A stretch of DNA of 17,374 nt from an uncultured Selenomonas sp. (GTDB lineage Bacteria; Bacillota; Negativicutes; Selenomonadales; Selenomonadaceae). Positions 7,712-15,921 of this stretch are shown here, one piece after another. Within the stretch, counting starts at the first letter, position 1, and each line of letters begins with the position of its first letter. Below the pieces are notes generated by a model. It ran no database searches and was not told where the DNA came from. It was given only the letters and a program-made list of their open reading frames with translations. Location: positions 1 to 17,374 of the forward strand of contig CAKPXP010000024.1 of the NCBI GenBank assembly GCA_934202005.1, given 5' to 3'. The translations under genes were made by a program, and so were the position numbers.

Positions 7712-7889
7712 GGGACGCGCTGGTAAAATGAAGTGCTCCGGAGTTACGTGGATCTGCTGAATCTCTCTAGGAGACAAACTGGAGGCGTAGCGGCAAAATG
7801 CTCCATCGCGTTTTGTGTTGAGGATTGTGGGGCGACGAGAGCACAGCGCAGACGCGTGAAGACGGAGTGCTGAATGAATCAGTGATTCC
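7712..7889 (+). mobile_element. MITE-like palindromic element, copy 1 (variant, 178 bp)
   Basis: It shares with the copies at 9220 and 15655 the segments AATGAAGTGCTCCGGA, TTACGTGGAT, AGGAGACAAAC, GGCGTAGC, GCGACGAGAG and the block CAGACGCGTGAAGACGGAG. The right end (GAATCAGTGATTCC) is a good match to the others, while the left end (GGGACGCGCTGG) has decayed. The centre differs: GCGTAGC is followed by a new hairpin AAAATGC/GCGTTTT, making this copy 18 bases longer. I see no target duplication. It fills the yggS-sepF gap and encodes nothing. Confidence 0.8.
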
Positions 7890-7915
7890 TAAGGAACCGC
7901 GGGGAGTGAACGCAA

Positions 7916-8419
7916 ATGAAAATCATCGATAAGGTCTGTGGCAAGATCGGGCTCATAGACAGCGATGAGGAGAAGAAACTCAAGGAAGAGCTTGAGCAGG
8001 AAGAGCAGGAAGTTGATGAGGAGGAGGAAGAAGAGATGGCGAAGTTCGAGCGCCCGGGGGGACAGGCGGAGACGTCGGCGCGCAATGTTGTCGATTTCAC
8101 GAGTGCTGCTTCCGCGCGGGAGAATGGCGGCAATCCCAAGATGAAGGTCATCGTCATCGAGCCGAAGACGTTCGATGACGCGCAGCAGGTGGCGAATTGC
8201 CTGCGGGAGAAGCGTCCCGTGGTGATCAATTTCGAGAATACGGACGGCGATGATGCGCGGCGGATCATTGATTTCATCAGCGGTACGACGTATGCGTTGA
8301 ACGGTGAGATCAAGAAGGTGGGGCACGATGTCTTTTTCTGTGCGCCGAGCAACGTTAATGTAACGTATACGGAGGAGGAGCGCAAGGTATCGACGGAGAT
8401 GCCTTGGCTCAAGAAATAA
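7916..8419 (+). CDS. sepF: Cell division protein SepF
   Basis: SepF anchors and bundles FtsZ at the division site. The 167-aa protein has the expected layout: an amphipathic membrane-targeting helix at 1-15 (MKIIDKVCGKIGLID), a very acidic linker (residues 17-40, mostly Glu/Asp), and the FtsZ-binding core at about 76-152. The core includes KVIVIEPKTFDDAQQVA, RPVVINFE and DFISGTTYALNGEIKKVG. GGGGAG (7901-7906) precedes ATG 7916. The stop TAA is 8 bases from the ylmH start. In Bacillus ylmG lies between sepF and ylmH; here it is absent. Confidence 0.96.
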   Translation: MKIIDKVCGKIGLIDSDEEKKLKEELEQEEQEVDEEEEEEMAKFERPGGQAETSARNVVDFTSAASARENGGNPKMKVIVIEPKTFDDAQQVANCLREKRPVVINFENTDGDDARRIIDFISGTTYALNGEIKKVGHDVFFCAPSNVNVTYTEEERKVSTEMPWLKK

Positions 8420-8427
8420 GGGATACT

Positions 8428-9219
8428 ATGGCATCAGGACAAAGAGACAAGATCATTCGTTATTATCGCGGCACAGAAGGTGCCGAGACAGCTGAACGCC
8501 TCGTCGATCTCGCAGAACAGGCGCTGAGGAGCCAGAAGTTCCGTCTGACGGATTTTCTCGACCCGTTTGGGCAAGAGATTGCGGAGACCATCGCGGCGAA
8601 TTATCCGGGATTGGCCGTCGATTTTGACGGCGGATACCCGGGCGCGGAGCGCTGCCGTGCCGTGTTCAAGGACAAGACGTTCGGCGGAACGCCTGGCTTT
8701 GAGATCGCTGTTGTGCGCGCGCAGTGGAACGGCCAGTTCGTGCGGCTCGGCCACCGAGATGTGCTCGGGGCGCTCATGGGGCTGGGCATCGAGCGCGGCA
8801 AGCTGGGCGATATCCTCGCGACACAGGAAAGCGCGCGCCTGCTTTGCGACGCGAAGATCGCGCCGTTCCTCATCGAGCATCTCACGCAGATCGGTGCGGC
8901 AAGCGTGCAGTGCAGCGAGGATGACCTCGCTGCCATCGCGCCGAAAGAAGAGCGCGCGAAGGAGATTCGCGCGACCGTGGCTTCGCTGCGCGTGGATTCC
9001 ATCGCGGCGGCGGGGTTCGGCTTCTCGCGGAGCCGTGCGGCCGCTGATATCAAGGCGGAGAAGCTCAAGCTCAACTGGCAGAGCGTCCGGAGCGCCTCGC
9101 AGCTCGTCAAGGAGGGCGATGTTCTCTCGATGCGCGGCAGAGGACGCCTCGAGGTTGAGGAAGTGCGCGGCCAGACGAAGAAGGGGCGGACGAGCGTCGT
9201 CCTCAAGCGGTATCTATAA
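8428..9219 (+). CDS. ylmH: YlmH family RNA-binding protein (S4 domain)
   Basis: This 263-aa protein matches the YlmH family: an N-terminal domain (FLDPFGQEIAETIAANYPGL) and a central part with GHRDVLGALMGLGIERGKLG. A C-terminal S4 RNA-binding domain lies at about 189-263 (FSRSRAAADIKAEKLKLNWQ; VKEGDVLSMRGRGRLEV). YlmH-type proteins bind ribosomal RNA and have been linked to ribosome quality control. I chose ATG 8428 because TAAGGGA (8417-8423) precedes it; a TTG at 8404 inside sepF is less likely. The stop codon TAA (9217-9219) is part of the 4-bp ATAA that flanks repeat copy 2, so the element inserted exactly at the end of the gene without changing the protein. Confidence 0.93.
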   Translation: MASGQRDKIIRYYRGTEGAETAERLVDLAEQALRSQKFRLTDFLDPFGQEIAETIAANYPGLAVDFDGGYPGAERCRAVFKDKTFGGTPGFEIAVVRAQWNGQFVRLGHRDVLGALMGLGIERGKLGDILATQESARLLCDAKIAPFLIEHLTQIGAASVQCSEDDLAAIAPKEERAKEIRATVASLRVDSIAAAGFGFSRSRAAADIKAEKLKLNWQSVRSASQLVKEGDVLSMRGRGRLEVEEVRGQTKKGRTSVVLKRYL

Positions 9220-9378
9220 GGAACCGCTGATTAAATGAAGTGCTCCGGATTTACGTGGATGCGCTGTACTCTTCGGAGACAAACCGCAGGCGTAGCCGAA
9301 GCTACGCTGAGGATGGTAGGGCGACGAGAGGACAGTGCAGACGCGTGAAGACGGAGTGCTGAATTAATCAGTGGTTCC
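9220..9378 (+). mobile_element. MITE-like palindromic element, copy 2 (159 bp)
   Basis: The element begins GGAACCGCTGATTAA and ends TTAATCAGTGGTTCC, a 15-bp terminal inverted repeat with one mismatch. The symmetry continues imperfectly inward (AGTGCTCCG against CGGAGTGCT) to a central hairpin GCGTAGC-CGAA-GCTACGC. It is flanked by ATAA on both sides (9216-9219 and 9379-9382), a likely target duplication. It has no reading frame of its own and fills most of the ylmH-divIVA gap. Confidence 0.88.
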
Positions 9379-9437
9379 ATAAAGAGGGCGTGCGCCGTTC
9401 TGTTTTTGTTTTTATCGTCTCTCAAGCGCCACAAGGT

Positions 9438-9445
9438 AAAGGGGA
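9438..9445 (+). promoter_or_regulatory. Ribosome binding site that fixes a TTG start for divIVA
   Basis: AAAGGGGA ends 8 bases before TTG 9454. The first in-frame ATG (9466) is 20 bases away, too far, and lies inside the conserved N-terminus. Confidence 0.7.
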
Positions 9446-9453
9446 TTTTCATT

Positions 9454-10116
9454 TTGCTTACACCAATGGACATTCACAACAAGGAATTCAAGCGGAGCTT
9501 CCGCGGGTATAATGAGGATGAAATCGACGAGTTCCTCGATCAGGTCGTCAATGACTATGAACGCCTCTACAGGGAAAATGATCAGCTCAAAAAGGATCTC
9601 GAGCGGAGCCGTCAGGCGAATGCTGATTATGTGGAGCGTGAGCAGACCATCAAGGATACGCTCGTCATGGCGCAGAAAACAGCGGAGGAAGTGACGAGGA
9701 GCGCTAAGGAGAGTGCGCAGTCGCTCAAGGAGACGACGGCGCGCGAGTGCCAGAATCTGCGCCGCCAGACGGATATCGATTGCCGTGAGATGCGTCACCG
9801 CGCGGAGGATGAGGCACGCCGCCTCGTCGGCGAGGCAAGGGAGCGGGTGCGGCTCATCGTAGCGGAGTACGACCGCCTCGTGCGTGAGAAGAATGCCTAC
9901 CTGACGAAAGTACGGACGTCGCTGGCCCAGGAACTGGCCGTCATCGATCAGACGATGCAGGAAATGCCGGATCCTGTTGCTGCCGACAAGCGTGCGCAAG
10001 AAGCTGCGGCGCGGGCAAAGGCAGTTGCGGAGACGCCAGAGCAGGAGCTGTCAAAGGCAGAGAATGCCCCAATGGAGCAGGTGGCACAGACGCAGCAGGC
10101 GTCTGCTGAGGATTGA
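9454..10116 (+). CDS. divIVA: DivIVA family pole and septum protein
   Basis: DivIVA binds negatively curved membrane and positions division or chromosome partners. The N-terminus LTPMDIHNKEFKRSFRGY closely matches the Bacillus membrane-binding domain, with Phe16-Arg17 at the lipid-inserting tip. Then come EDEIDEFLDQVVNDYERLYR and a long coiled coil to about residue 175. The last ~45 residues are Ala/Gln/Glu-rich and probably disordered. The start is TTG 9454 (220 aa), because the family begins at this position and the ribosome binding site fits. Repeat copy 2 lies just upstream, and no promoter is visible between it and the gene. In Bacillus ileS follows; here lspA follows after 6 bases. Confidence 0.93.
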   Translation: MLTPMDIHNKEFKRSFRGYNEDEIDEFLDQVVNDYERLYRENDQLKKDLERSRQANADYVEREQTIKDTLVMAQKTAEEVTRSAKESAQSLKETTARECQNLRRQTDIDCREMRHRAEDEARRLVGEARERVRLIVAEYDRLVREKNAYLTKVRTSLAQELAVIDQTMQEMPDPVAADKRAQEAAARAKAVAETPEQELSKAENAPMEQVAQTQQASAED

Positions 10117-10122
10117 TGATTG

Positions 10123-10582
10123 ATGACGGTTGCTTTTTTCTTTGTCATTCTTTTCTGCGATCAGGCGGTCAAGGCGTATATCCGTTCGTCCTTCCTGCCT
10201 GGGGAGTCGCTGCCGGTGGTACCGCATGTATTCCATATTACGTATGTGCTCAACCCAGGGGCGGCCTTCGGGATTTTCGCTAACCAGCGGCTGTTCTTTA
10301 TCGCGGCGGGCGTGCTGCTCTTCTGTCTCGCGGTTTATTTCTATCCCCGCCTGCGGTGCGAGGGCCGCTGGCTCCGCTTCAGCGTCGCGTCGCTGCTCGC
10401 CGGGGCGGCGGGCAACCTGATCGACCGCATCGCGAGCGGGCTCGTCGTCGATTTCCTCGATTTTCGCATCTGGCCGGTGTTCAACCTCGCGGATATCGCC
10501 ATCGTCGGCGGTGTCATCGGCATGATGCTGGTCATCCTGTTCCCCGCTCGCTTTGACGCGGACGCGGAGAGGAGGCGGCAGC

Positions 10583-10590
<8 letters not shown>
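10123..10590 (+). CDS. lspA: Lipoprotein signal peptidase (signal peptidase II)
   Basis: LspA cleaves the signal peptide of diacylglyceryl-modified prolipoproteins in the inner membrane. The protein is 155 aa with four hydrophobic segments (about 2-18, 55-75, 86-101, 118-143). Both catalytic aspartates are in place: Asp101 in AGNLIDRI and Asp124 in VFNLADIAI. The conserved Asp13 (FCDQAVK) and the YVLNPGAAFGIF segment are also present. ATG 10123 is preferred over the TTG directly before it. The start lies 6 bases after the divIVA stop, and the end overlaps rluD by 8 bases, indicating one transcript. The N-terminus is short, so the first helix lacks a few residues compared with many relatives. 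Confidence 0.95.
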
Positions 10591-12126
<1,536 letters not shown>

Positions 12127-12190
12127 GATAGGGACTCGCGTTGTTGCATGACGAGCGGCGAGATTTTTGGTCAGCGAGAAGCGATGCATG

Positions 12191-12241
12191 AAAAAGGCGG
12201 CGCCTGAGATTTCACAAGAAACCTCAGGCGCCGCCTTTTTT
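12191..12241. terminator. Bidirectional rho-independent terminator between pyrR and the deacetylase
   Basis: A perfect 18-bp inverted repeat (12191-12208 with 12223-12240) includes GGCGGCGCCTGAG and its complement. It carries an A-tract on the left and a T-tract on the right. TTT/AAA pairing inside closes a 6-base loop. It serves pyrR on the plus strand and the convergent gene on the minus strand. Confidence 0.93.
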
Positions 12242-12293
12242 GCGGACGGACGTCAGATGATATGACCAAGCTGGTGTGTCTGGCGAGCACCGG

Positions 12294-13148
12294 TCAGGGC
12301 ACCATGATGAAATGAGCGAGCCAGGGATGCTGTTTGCCGAGGCTGGTCTTGAAGTCATTGAGCGGTGCCAGCAGCGGCGCGAGCCGCAGGCGGAGCTTGA
12401 ATCTCGCGAGCGTGTGGCTGTTGCTGCCGAAGATCGGCACGCGGTCGAGGATGAAGGGATCCTCCCCCGGTGCGGCGAGGCCGTAGTGGACGGTGAACGC
12501 CGCGCGATAGCCGGCCGCTTTCGTGAGTTCCTCGATGTCCTCGTCGTATTCCCCGCAGGGGTAGGCGATGAAGCGCACCTCTTTGCCGAGGTTCCACTCG
12601 AGGGCTTTTTTCGAGCCTGCGAGCTGGTGCTGCGCCTCCTCGAGCGAGGGAGCCTTGGTAAGCTCCTCGTGTGAGAGCGTGTGGCTCTCGAAATCGATGA
12701 GGTCGCTTTCCTGCATTTCTGCGACATTGGCCCAGGTCAGGTAGTTCGGATATGTGCTGACGTAATCGGAGATGAGGAAGATCGTCGCCTTGAGATGGTA
12801 TTTCTCGAGGATGGGGTACGCGTGGTTGTAGTTATCGAGATAGCCGTCGTCGAAGGTGATGATGACGGGTTTCTCTGGAAGCGTCCCCTTGCCCTCCCAG
12901 GCATCTACCATCTCCGCGGGCGTGATGGTCGTATAGCCTTCCTCAGCGAGATACTTCATCTGCGCCTCGAACTGCTTGGTATTGACCGTCAGGGAGTTAT
13001 GCTCAGTGTCGTTGATCTGGTGATAGTTGAGGACGGGGACACCGCCCTTTGCCTGCTGGAACAAGGCGGCGATGCCGAGCAGCAGCAGGACGACGAGGAG
13101 CGCGCCCAACGCGAGGAGCGCTTTCCATTTTTTCTGCAACAGGAACAC
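12294..13148 (-). CDS. Membrane-anchored polysaccharide deacetylase (NodB/CE4 family)
   Basis: This 284-aa protein is anchored by one N-terminal hydrophobic helix (about 9-30: LALGALLVVLLLLGIAALF). The extracytoplasmic domain starts with VPVLNYHQI. The NodB motifs are present: ITFDDGYLDNY with catalytic Asp100 and metal-binding Asp101, then SHTLSHEEL with His156 and His160, and AYPCGEYDED. It probably removes acetyl groups from a GlcNAc polymer (peptidoglycan or a poly-GlcNAc exopolysaccharide); the substrate is not decidable here. The start is uncertain: GTG 13148 is the longest frame, but AAAAGGA is only about 2 bases away, so an internal CTG or TTG (13142, 13139) may be used. The minus-strand promoter is at 13215-13243. 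Confidence 0.88.
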   Translation of the reverse strand: MFLLQKKWKALLALGALLVVLLLLGIAALFQQAKGGVPVLNYHQINDTEHNSLTVNTKQFEAQMKYLAEEGYTTITPAEMVDAWEGKGTLPEKPVIITFDDGYLDNYNHAYPILEKYHLKATIFLISDYVSTYPNYLTWANVAEMQESDLIDFESHTLSHEELTKAPSLEEAQHQLAGSKKALEWNLGKEVRFIAYPCGEYDEDIEELTKAAGYRAAFTVHYGLAAPGEDPFILDRVPIFGSNSHTLARFKLRLRLAPLLAPLNDFKTSLGKQHPWLAHFIMVP

Positions 13149-13214
13149 ATCCTTTTCAAGGCGGCGGGAAAATACACCGGGATGCCGCCGCTGGCTTGTC
13201 TTGTCATACGATCT

Positions 13215-13243
13215 AATATATTACATTGTCCTTTACCTGTCAA
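13215..13243 (-). promoter_or_regulatory. Promoter for the polysaccharide deacetylase gene
   Basis: Read on the minus strand, TTGACA (13243-13238) and TATATT (13220-13215) are 17 bases apart, near-consensus. The leader contains a GC-rich hairpin (13160-13165 with 13184-13189) just ahead of the ribosome binding site. It overlaps the plus-strand promoter at 13232-13260. Confidence 0.75.
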
Positions 13244-13260
13244 GAAATCCGGCATATAAT
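13232..13260 (+). promoter_or_regulatory. Promoter for the map-helicase pair
   Basis: TATAAT (13255-13260) is a perfect -10. TTTACC (13232-13237), 17 bases upstream, is a 4/6 match to the -35 box. The -35 box directly abuts the -35 box of the divergent minus-strand promoter. Confidence 0.6.
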
Positions 13261-13306
13261 AAGGAGGTAGGTCTGTGCCAGAAAACGAAGCCGGAGCTGT
13301 TTTTTT

Positions 13307-14209
13307 ATGAGTTTGCTAAAGGAGTTTTTTTCGAGAATGAACCGCAACGATTTATGCTGGTGTGGCAGCGGCAAGAAGTATAAGAAATGCCACATGGAAT
13401 ACGACGAACGCATCAACGAGATCAAGTTTGATTTCTTCAAGGGGCAGTGCCGTCCGCCCCATAAGATCATCAATAATGAGGCAGATATCGCGGGCATCCG
13501 CGCGGCCGGCGTGATCAACGACGCGGCGCTCGACCTCATGGCGGAGATGGTGCGCCCGGGTATCGATACGGCGGCTCTCGACGCCGCGGTGTATGATTTC
13601 CTCACGGAGCGCGGCGCGCGCCCTGCAGATCTCAATTTCGAGGGCTATCCCAAGAGCGTCTGTATCTCCATCAATGATGTGGTCTGCCACGGCATCCCGT
13701 CGAAGAAGACCATCCTCAAGGAGGGGGACATCGTCAATATCGACATGACGACGTTCTACAACGGTTATTACGCCGATGCTTCGCGCATGTACATGATCGG
13801 CGAGGTGAGCCCCGCGGCCGAGCGCCTCGTGCGCGTGACGCGCGAGTGCATGGAGCGCGGCATCGCCGCGGCGAAGCCGTGGCATTTCCTCGGCGACGTG
13901 AGCGCGGCCTGCGGCGATCACGCCCATGCGAACGGCTATTCGGTCGTGACGGATCTCGGCGGGCACGGCGTCGGCAAGGAGTTCCACTCCGAGCCGTTCG
14001 TGCCGCATGTGGGCGAGCCGGGGACGGGCATGCTGCTCGTGCCCGGCATGACGCTCACGATCGAGCCGATGATCAATGAGGGAAGCTCGAAAGTGCGGAC
14101 GGATACGAGCGACGGCTGGACCGTGCGCACGCGCGACGGCAAGCTCTCCGCACAGTGGGAGAATACGATCCTCATCACGGAGACGGGCGCGGAGGTACTT
14201 TCATCGTGA
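13307..14209 (+). CDS. map: Type I methionine aminopeptidase with N-terminal SEC-C motif
   Basis: It removes the initiator methionine from new proteins. The 300-aa protein begins with a zinc-binding SEC-C motif (RNDLCWCGSGKKYKKCH, about residues 13-29), which may contact the ribosome or SecA-like partners, followed by the M24 peptidase fold. All five metal ligands are visible: Asp146 (NIDMT), Asp157 (YYADASRM), His220 (LGGHGVGKEFH), Glu253 (TIEPMI) and Glu285 (WENTI). The start at ATG 13307 follows a T7 run, with GGAG (13292-13295) 11 bases upstream. A GTG-initiated 11-codon frame with a stronger ribosome binding site ends in an ATGA overlap here. The stop overlaps the helicase start (GTGA), so the two are coupled. 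Confidence 0.94.
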   Translation: MSLLKEFFSRMNRNDLCWCGSGKKYKKCHMEYDERINEIKFDFFKGQCRPPHKIINNEADIAGIRAAGVINDAALDLMAEMVRPGIDTAALDAAVYDFLTERGARPADLNFEGYPKSVCISINDVVCHGIPSKKTILKEGDIVNIDMTTFYNGYYADASRMYMIGEVSPAAERLVRVTRECMERGIAAAKPWHFLGDVSAACGDHAHANGYSVVTDLGGHGVGKEFHSEPFVPHVGEPGTGMLLVPGMTLTIEPMINEGSSKVRTDTSDGWTVRTRDGKLSAQWENTILITETGAEVLSS

Positions 14210-15534
14210 CATCGTTTGAAGAGTTCGGACTTTCCCCTTCGGTGGTCGAGGTGCTGCGCCAGCACGGCATCCGCGAGGCGACGCCGGTGCAGGAGCGCGC
14301 CATCCCTGTCTTGCGCGCGGGGCGCGACGCCATCGTGCAGGCGCAGACGGGCACGGGCAAGACGCTCGCGTACCTGCTGCCGCTCGTAGAGCGCATCAAG
14401 CCGCAGGCGGAGACGGCGCAGGCACTCGTCCTCGCGCCGACGCGGGAGCTCGCGCAGCAGATCGACAAGGTGGCGTCCGTCGTCTGCGGTGCGGCGGACG
14501 TGACCAGCCTCGTCCTCTACGGCGGGCAGGACATCGAGCGCCAGAAGCTGCGCCTGCGGCGCCATCCGCAGCTCATCATCGGAACGCCGGGACGCCTGCT
14601 CGACCACCTGCGGCGCGGGACGCTCGCGATCTCTCATGTCAACAAGGTCGTGCTCGATGAGGCGGATGAGATGATGAAGCTCGGCTTCATCGAGGATGTC
14701 GAGCGCCTGCTCCAGGCTGTGGCAGCCGACCGGCAGTTCCTGCTCTTTTCCGCGACGATGCCGGAGCGTGTCCGGGGACTCGCGCGCGCCTATATGAAAG
14801 CGCCCGAGGAGATCATCATCAAGGGCGAGCATGTGACGCTCGAGAACATCGAGCAGGAGATCATCGACACGCATGAGGAGACGAAGCTCGATACCCTCTG
14901 CGACGTCATCAACCGCACGCAGCCGTACCTCGCGATGGTCTTCTGCCATACGCGGGCGCGTGTCCATCAGGTCACGATGGCGCTTGCGGCGCGCGGCTAC
15001 CTCGTCGACGAGCTGCACGGCGATCTCACACAGGTGCAGCGCGCGCTCGTGCTCAAGAGATTCCGCACGGCGAAGCTGCAGATCCTCGTCGCGACGGATA
15101 TCGCGGCGCGCGGCCTCGACATCGAGGGCGTCACGCACGTCATCAACTACGATCTCCCGCGGGACACGGAGGCGTACATCCACCGCATCGGCCGTACGGG
15201 ACGCGCGGGGGAGAAGGGCACGGCCATCACGTTCGTGAACGCGCGGCAGTACGACCAGCTCCGCCGCATCGAGGCGGGCATCAAGGCGCGCATTGCCAAA
15301 GCCCATGCCGAGCGGCACCGCCGCCATGTAGCAAAGCAGGAAAAGATCAAGGCGCAGCTTGCGGAAGAACGCTGTGAGAAGCAGCCGAAGCGCAAGCCTC
15401 TGAGCAAATACGCGAACCGCAAGGGCGCGAAGCACAAGGGGTACAACCTGCGCAGCCGCCGTGAGGGTGCGGGGAAAGCCCGGCGGAAAACGAATGTTGG
15501 GCACCGCTCGAAGATCGGCGGCCGCCGGAAATAA
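14206..15534 (+). CDS. DEAD-box ATP-dependent RNA helicase
   Basis: A 442-aa DEAD-box helicase that unwinds RNA, probably in ribosome assembly or mRNA turnover. All motifs appear in order: Q motif (TPVQERAIP), I (AQTGTGKT, 46-53), Ia (PTRELAQQ), Ib (TPGRLLD), II (DEAD, 151-154), III (SAT, 182-184), V (ATDIAARGLD) and VI (HRIGRTGRAG, 326-335). The last ~85 residues are a strongly basic extension rich in Lys and Arg, without a recognisable DbpA/CshA domain. GTG 14206 is the start: GGAGGT (14191-14196) is 9 bases before it, and it overlaps the map stop by four bases (GTGA). It resembles the CshA/RhlE/DeaD group, but the subgroup is not certain. Confidence 0.94.
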   Translation: MTSFEEFGLSPSVVEVLRQHGIREATPVQERAIPVLRAGRDAIVQAQTGTGKTLAYLLPLVERIKPQAETAQALVLAPTRELAQQIDKVASVVCGAADVTSLVLYGGQDIERQKLRLRRHPQLIIGTPGRLLDHLRRGTLAISHVNKVVLDEADEMMKLGFIEDVERLLQAVAADRQFLLFSATMPERVRGLARAYMKAPEEIIIKGEHVTLENIEQEIIDTHEETKLDTLCDVINRTQPYLAMVFCHTRARVHQVTMALAARGYLVDELHGDLTQVQRALVLKRFRTAKLQILVATDIAARGLDIEGVTHVINYDLPRDTEAYIHRIGRTGRAGEKGTAITFVNARQYDQLRRIEAGIKARIAKAHAERHRRHVAKQEKIKAQLAEERCEKQPKRKPLSKYANRKGAKHKGYNLRSRREGAGKARRKTNVGHRSKIGGRRK

Positions 15535-15576
15535 AGATTTGAAAGCGGGGCGCGGGGAAACGCGCCTGTTTGGACA

Positions 15577-15625
15577 GCCGTGAGGGATTGCTGCGGGCAG
15601 CAGTTCCTCGCGGCACTTCTTTTTT
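15577..15625 (+). terminator. Rho-independent terminator after the helicase gene
   Basis: An 18-bp stem with three G-U pairs (15577-15594 with 15597-15614; GCCGTGAGGGATTGCTGC on the left arm) is followed by a T-rich tract ACTTCTTTTTT. It ends the map-helicase transcript just before repeat copy 3. Confidence 0.85.
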
Positions 15626-15654
15626 ATCGCAAGATGCTGGTGTATTGCTTTTTG

Positions 15655-15814
15655 GGAAGCACTGATTAATTCAGCACTCCGTCTTCACGCGTCTGCGTTG
15701 TCCTCTCGTCGTCGACAAACCTCAGCGTAGCTTCGGCTACGCCTGCGGTTTGTCTCCTAGAGTGATACAGCACATCCACGTAAATCCGGAGCACTTCATT
15801 TAATCAGCGCTTCC
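15655..15814 (-). mobile_element. MITE-like palindromic element, copy 3 (160 bp, inverted)
   Basis: Its reverse complement is nearly identical to copy 2. On the plus strand it starts GGAAGCACTGATTAA and ends TTAATCAGCGCTTCC. The core shows ACAAACC/GGTTTGT pairing and a GCGTAGC-TTCG-GCTACGC hairpin. It is flanked by TTTG on both sides (15651-15654 and 15815-15818), a clear 4-bp target duplication. The remaining 107 bases up to the phosphofructokinase (15815-15921) are purine-rich and show only a short GGAAA/TTTCC dyad (15820-15830) and the ribosome binding site. Confidence 0.9.
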
Positions 15815-15921
15815 TTTGCGGAAATTTTCCACAAAAAGCAGGAGATTGAGAAAAGAAAGAGAATTAGAACAAGGAGAAACACAAGCAAACAAGATGATCA
15901 GCCTGCAAAGGGGGACTCGGA

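Noticed and set aside
9385..9420. GGCG/CGCC dyad followed by T-rich sequence before divIVA as a terminator
   Set aside because: The stem is only 4 bp with a 2-base loop, too weak to call.
12276..13259. Plus-strand frames (12276-12674, 12681-13259) across the deacetylase
   Set aside because: They are antisense shadows; the minus-strand frame has the complete NodB motifs and its own promoter.
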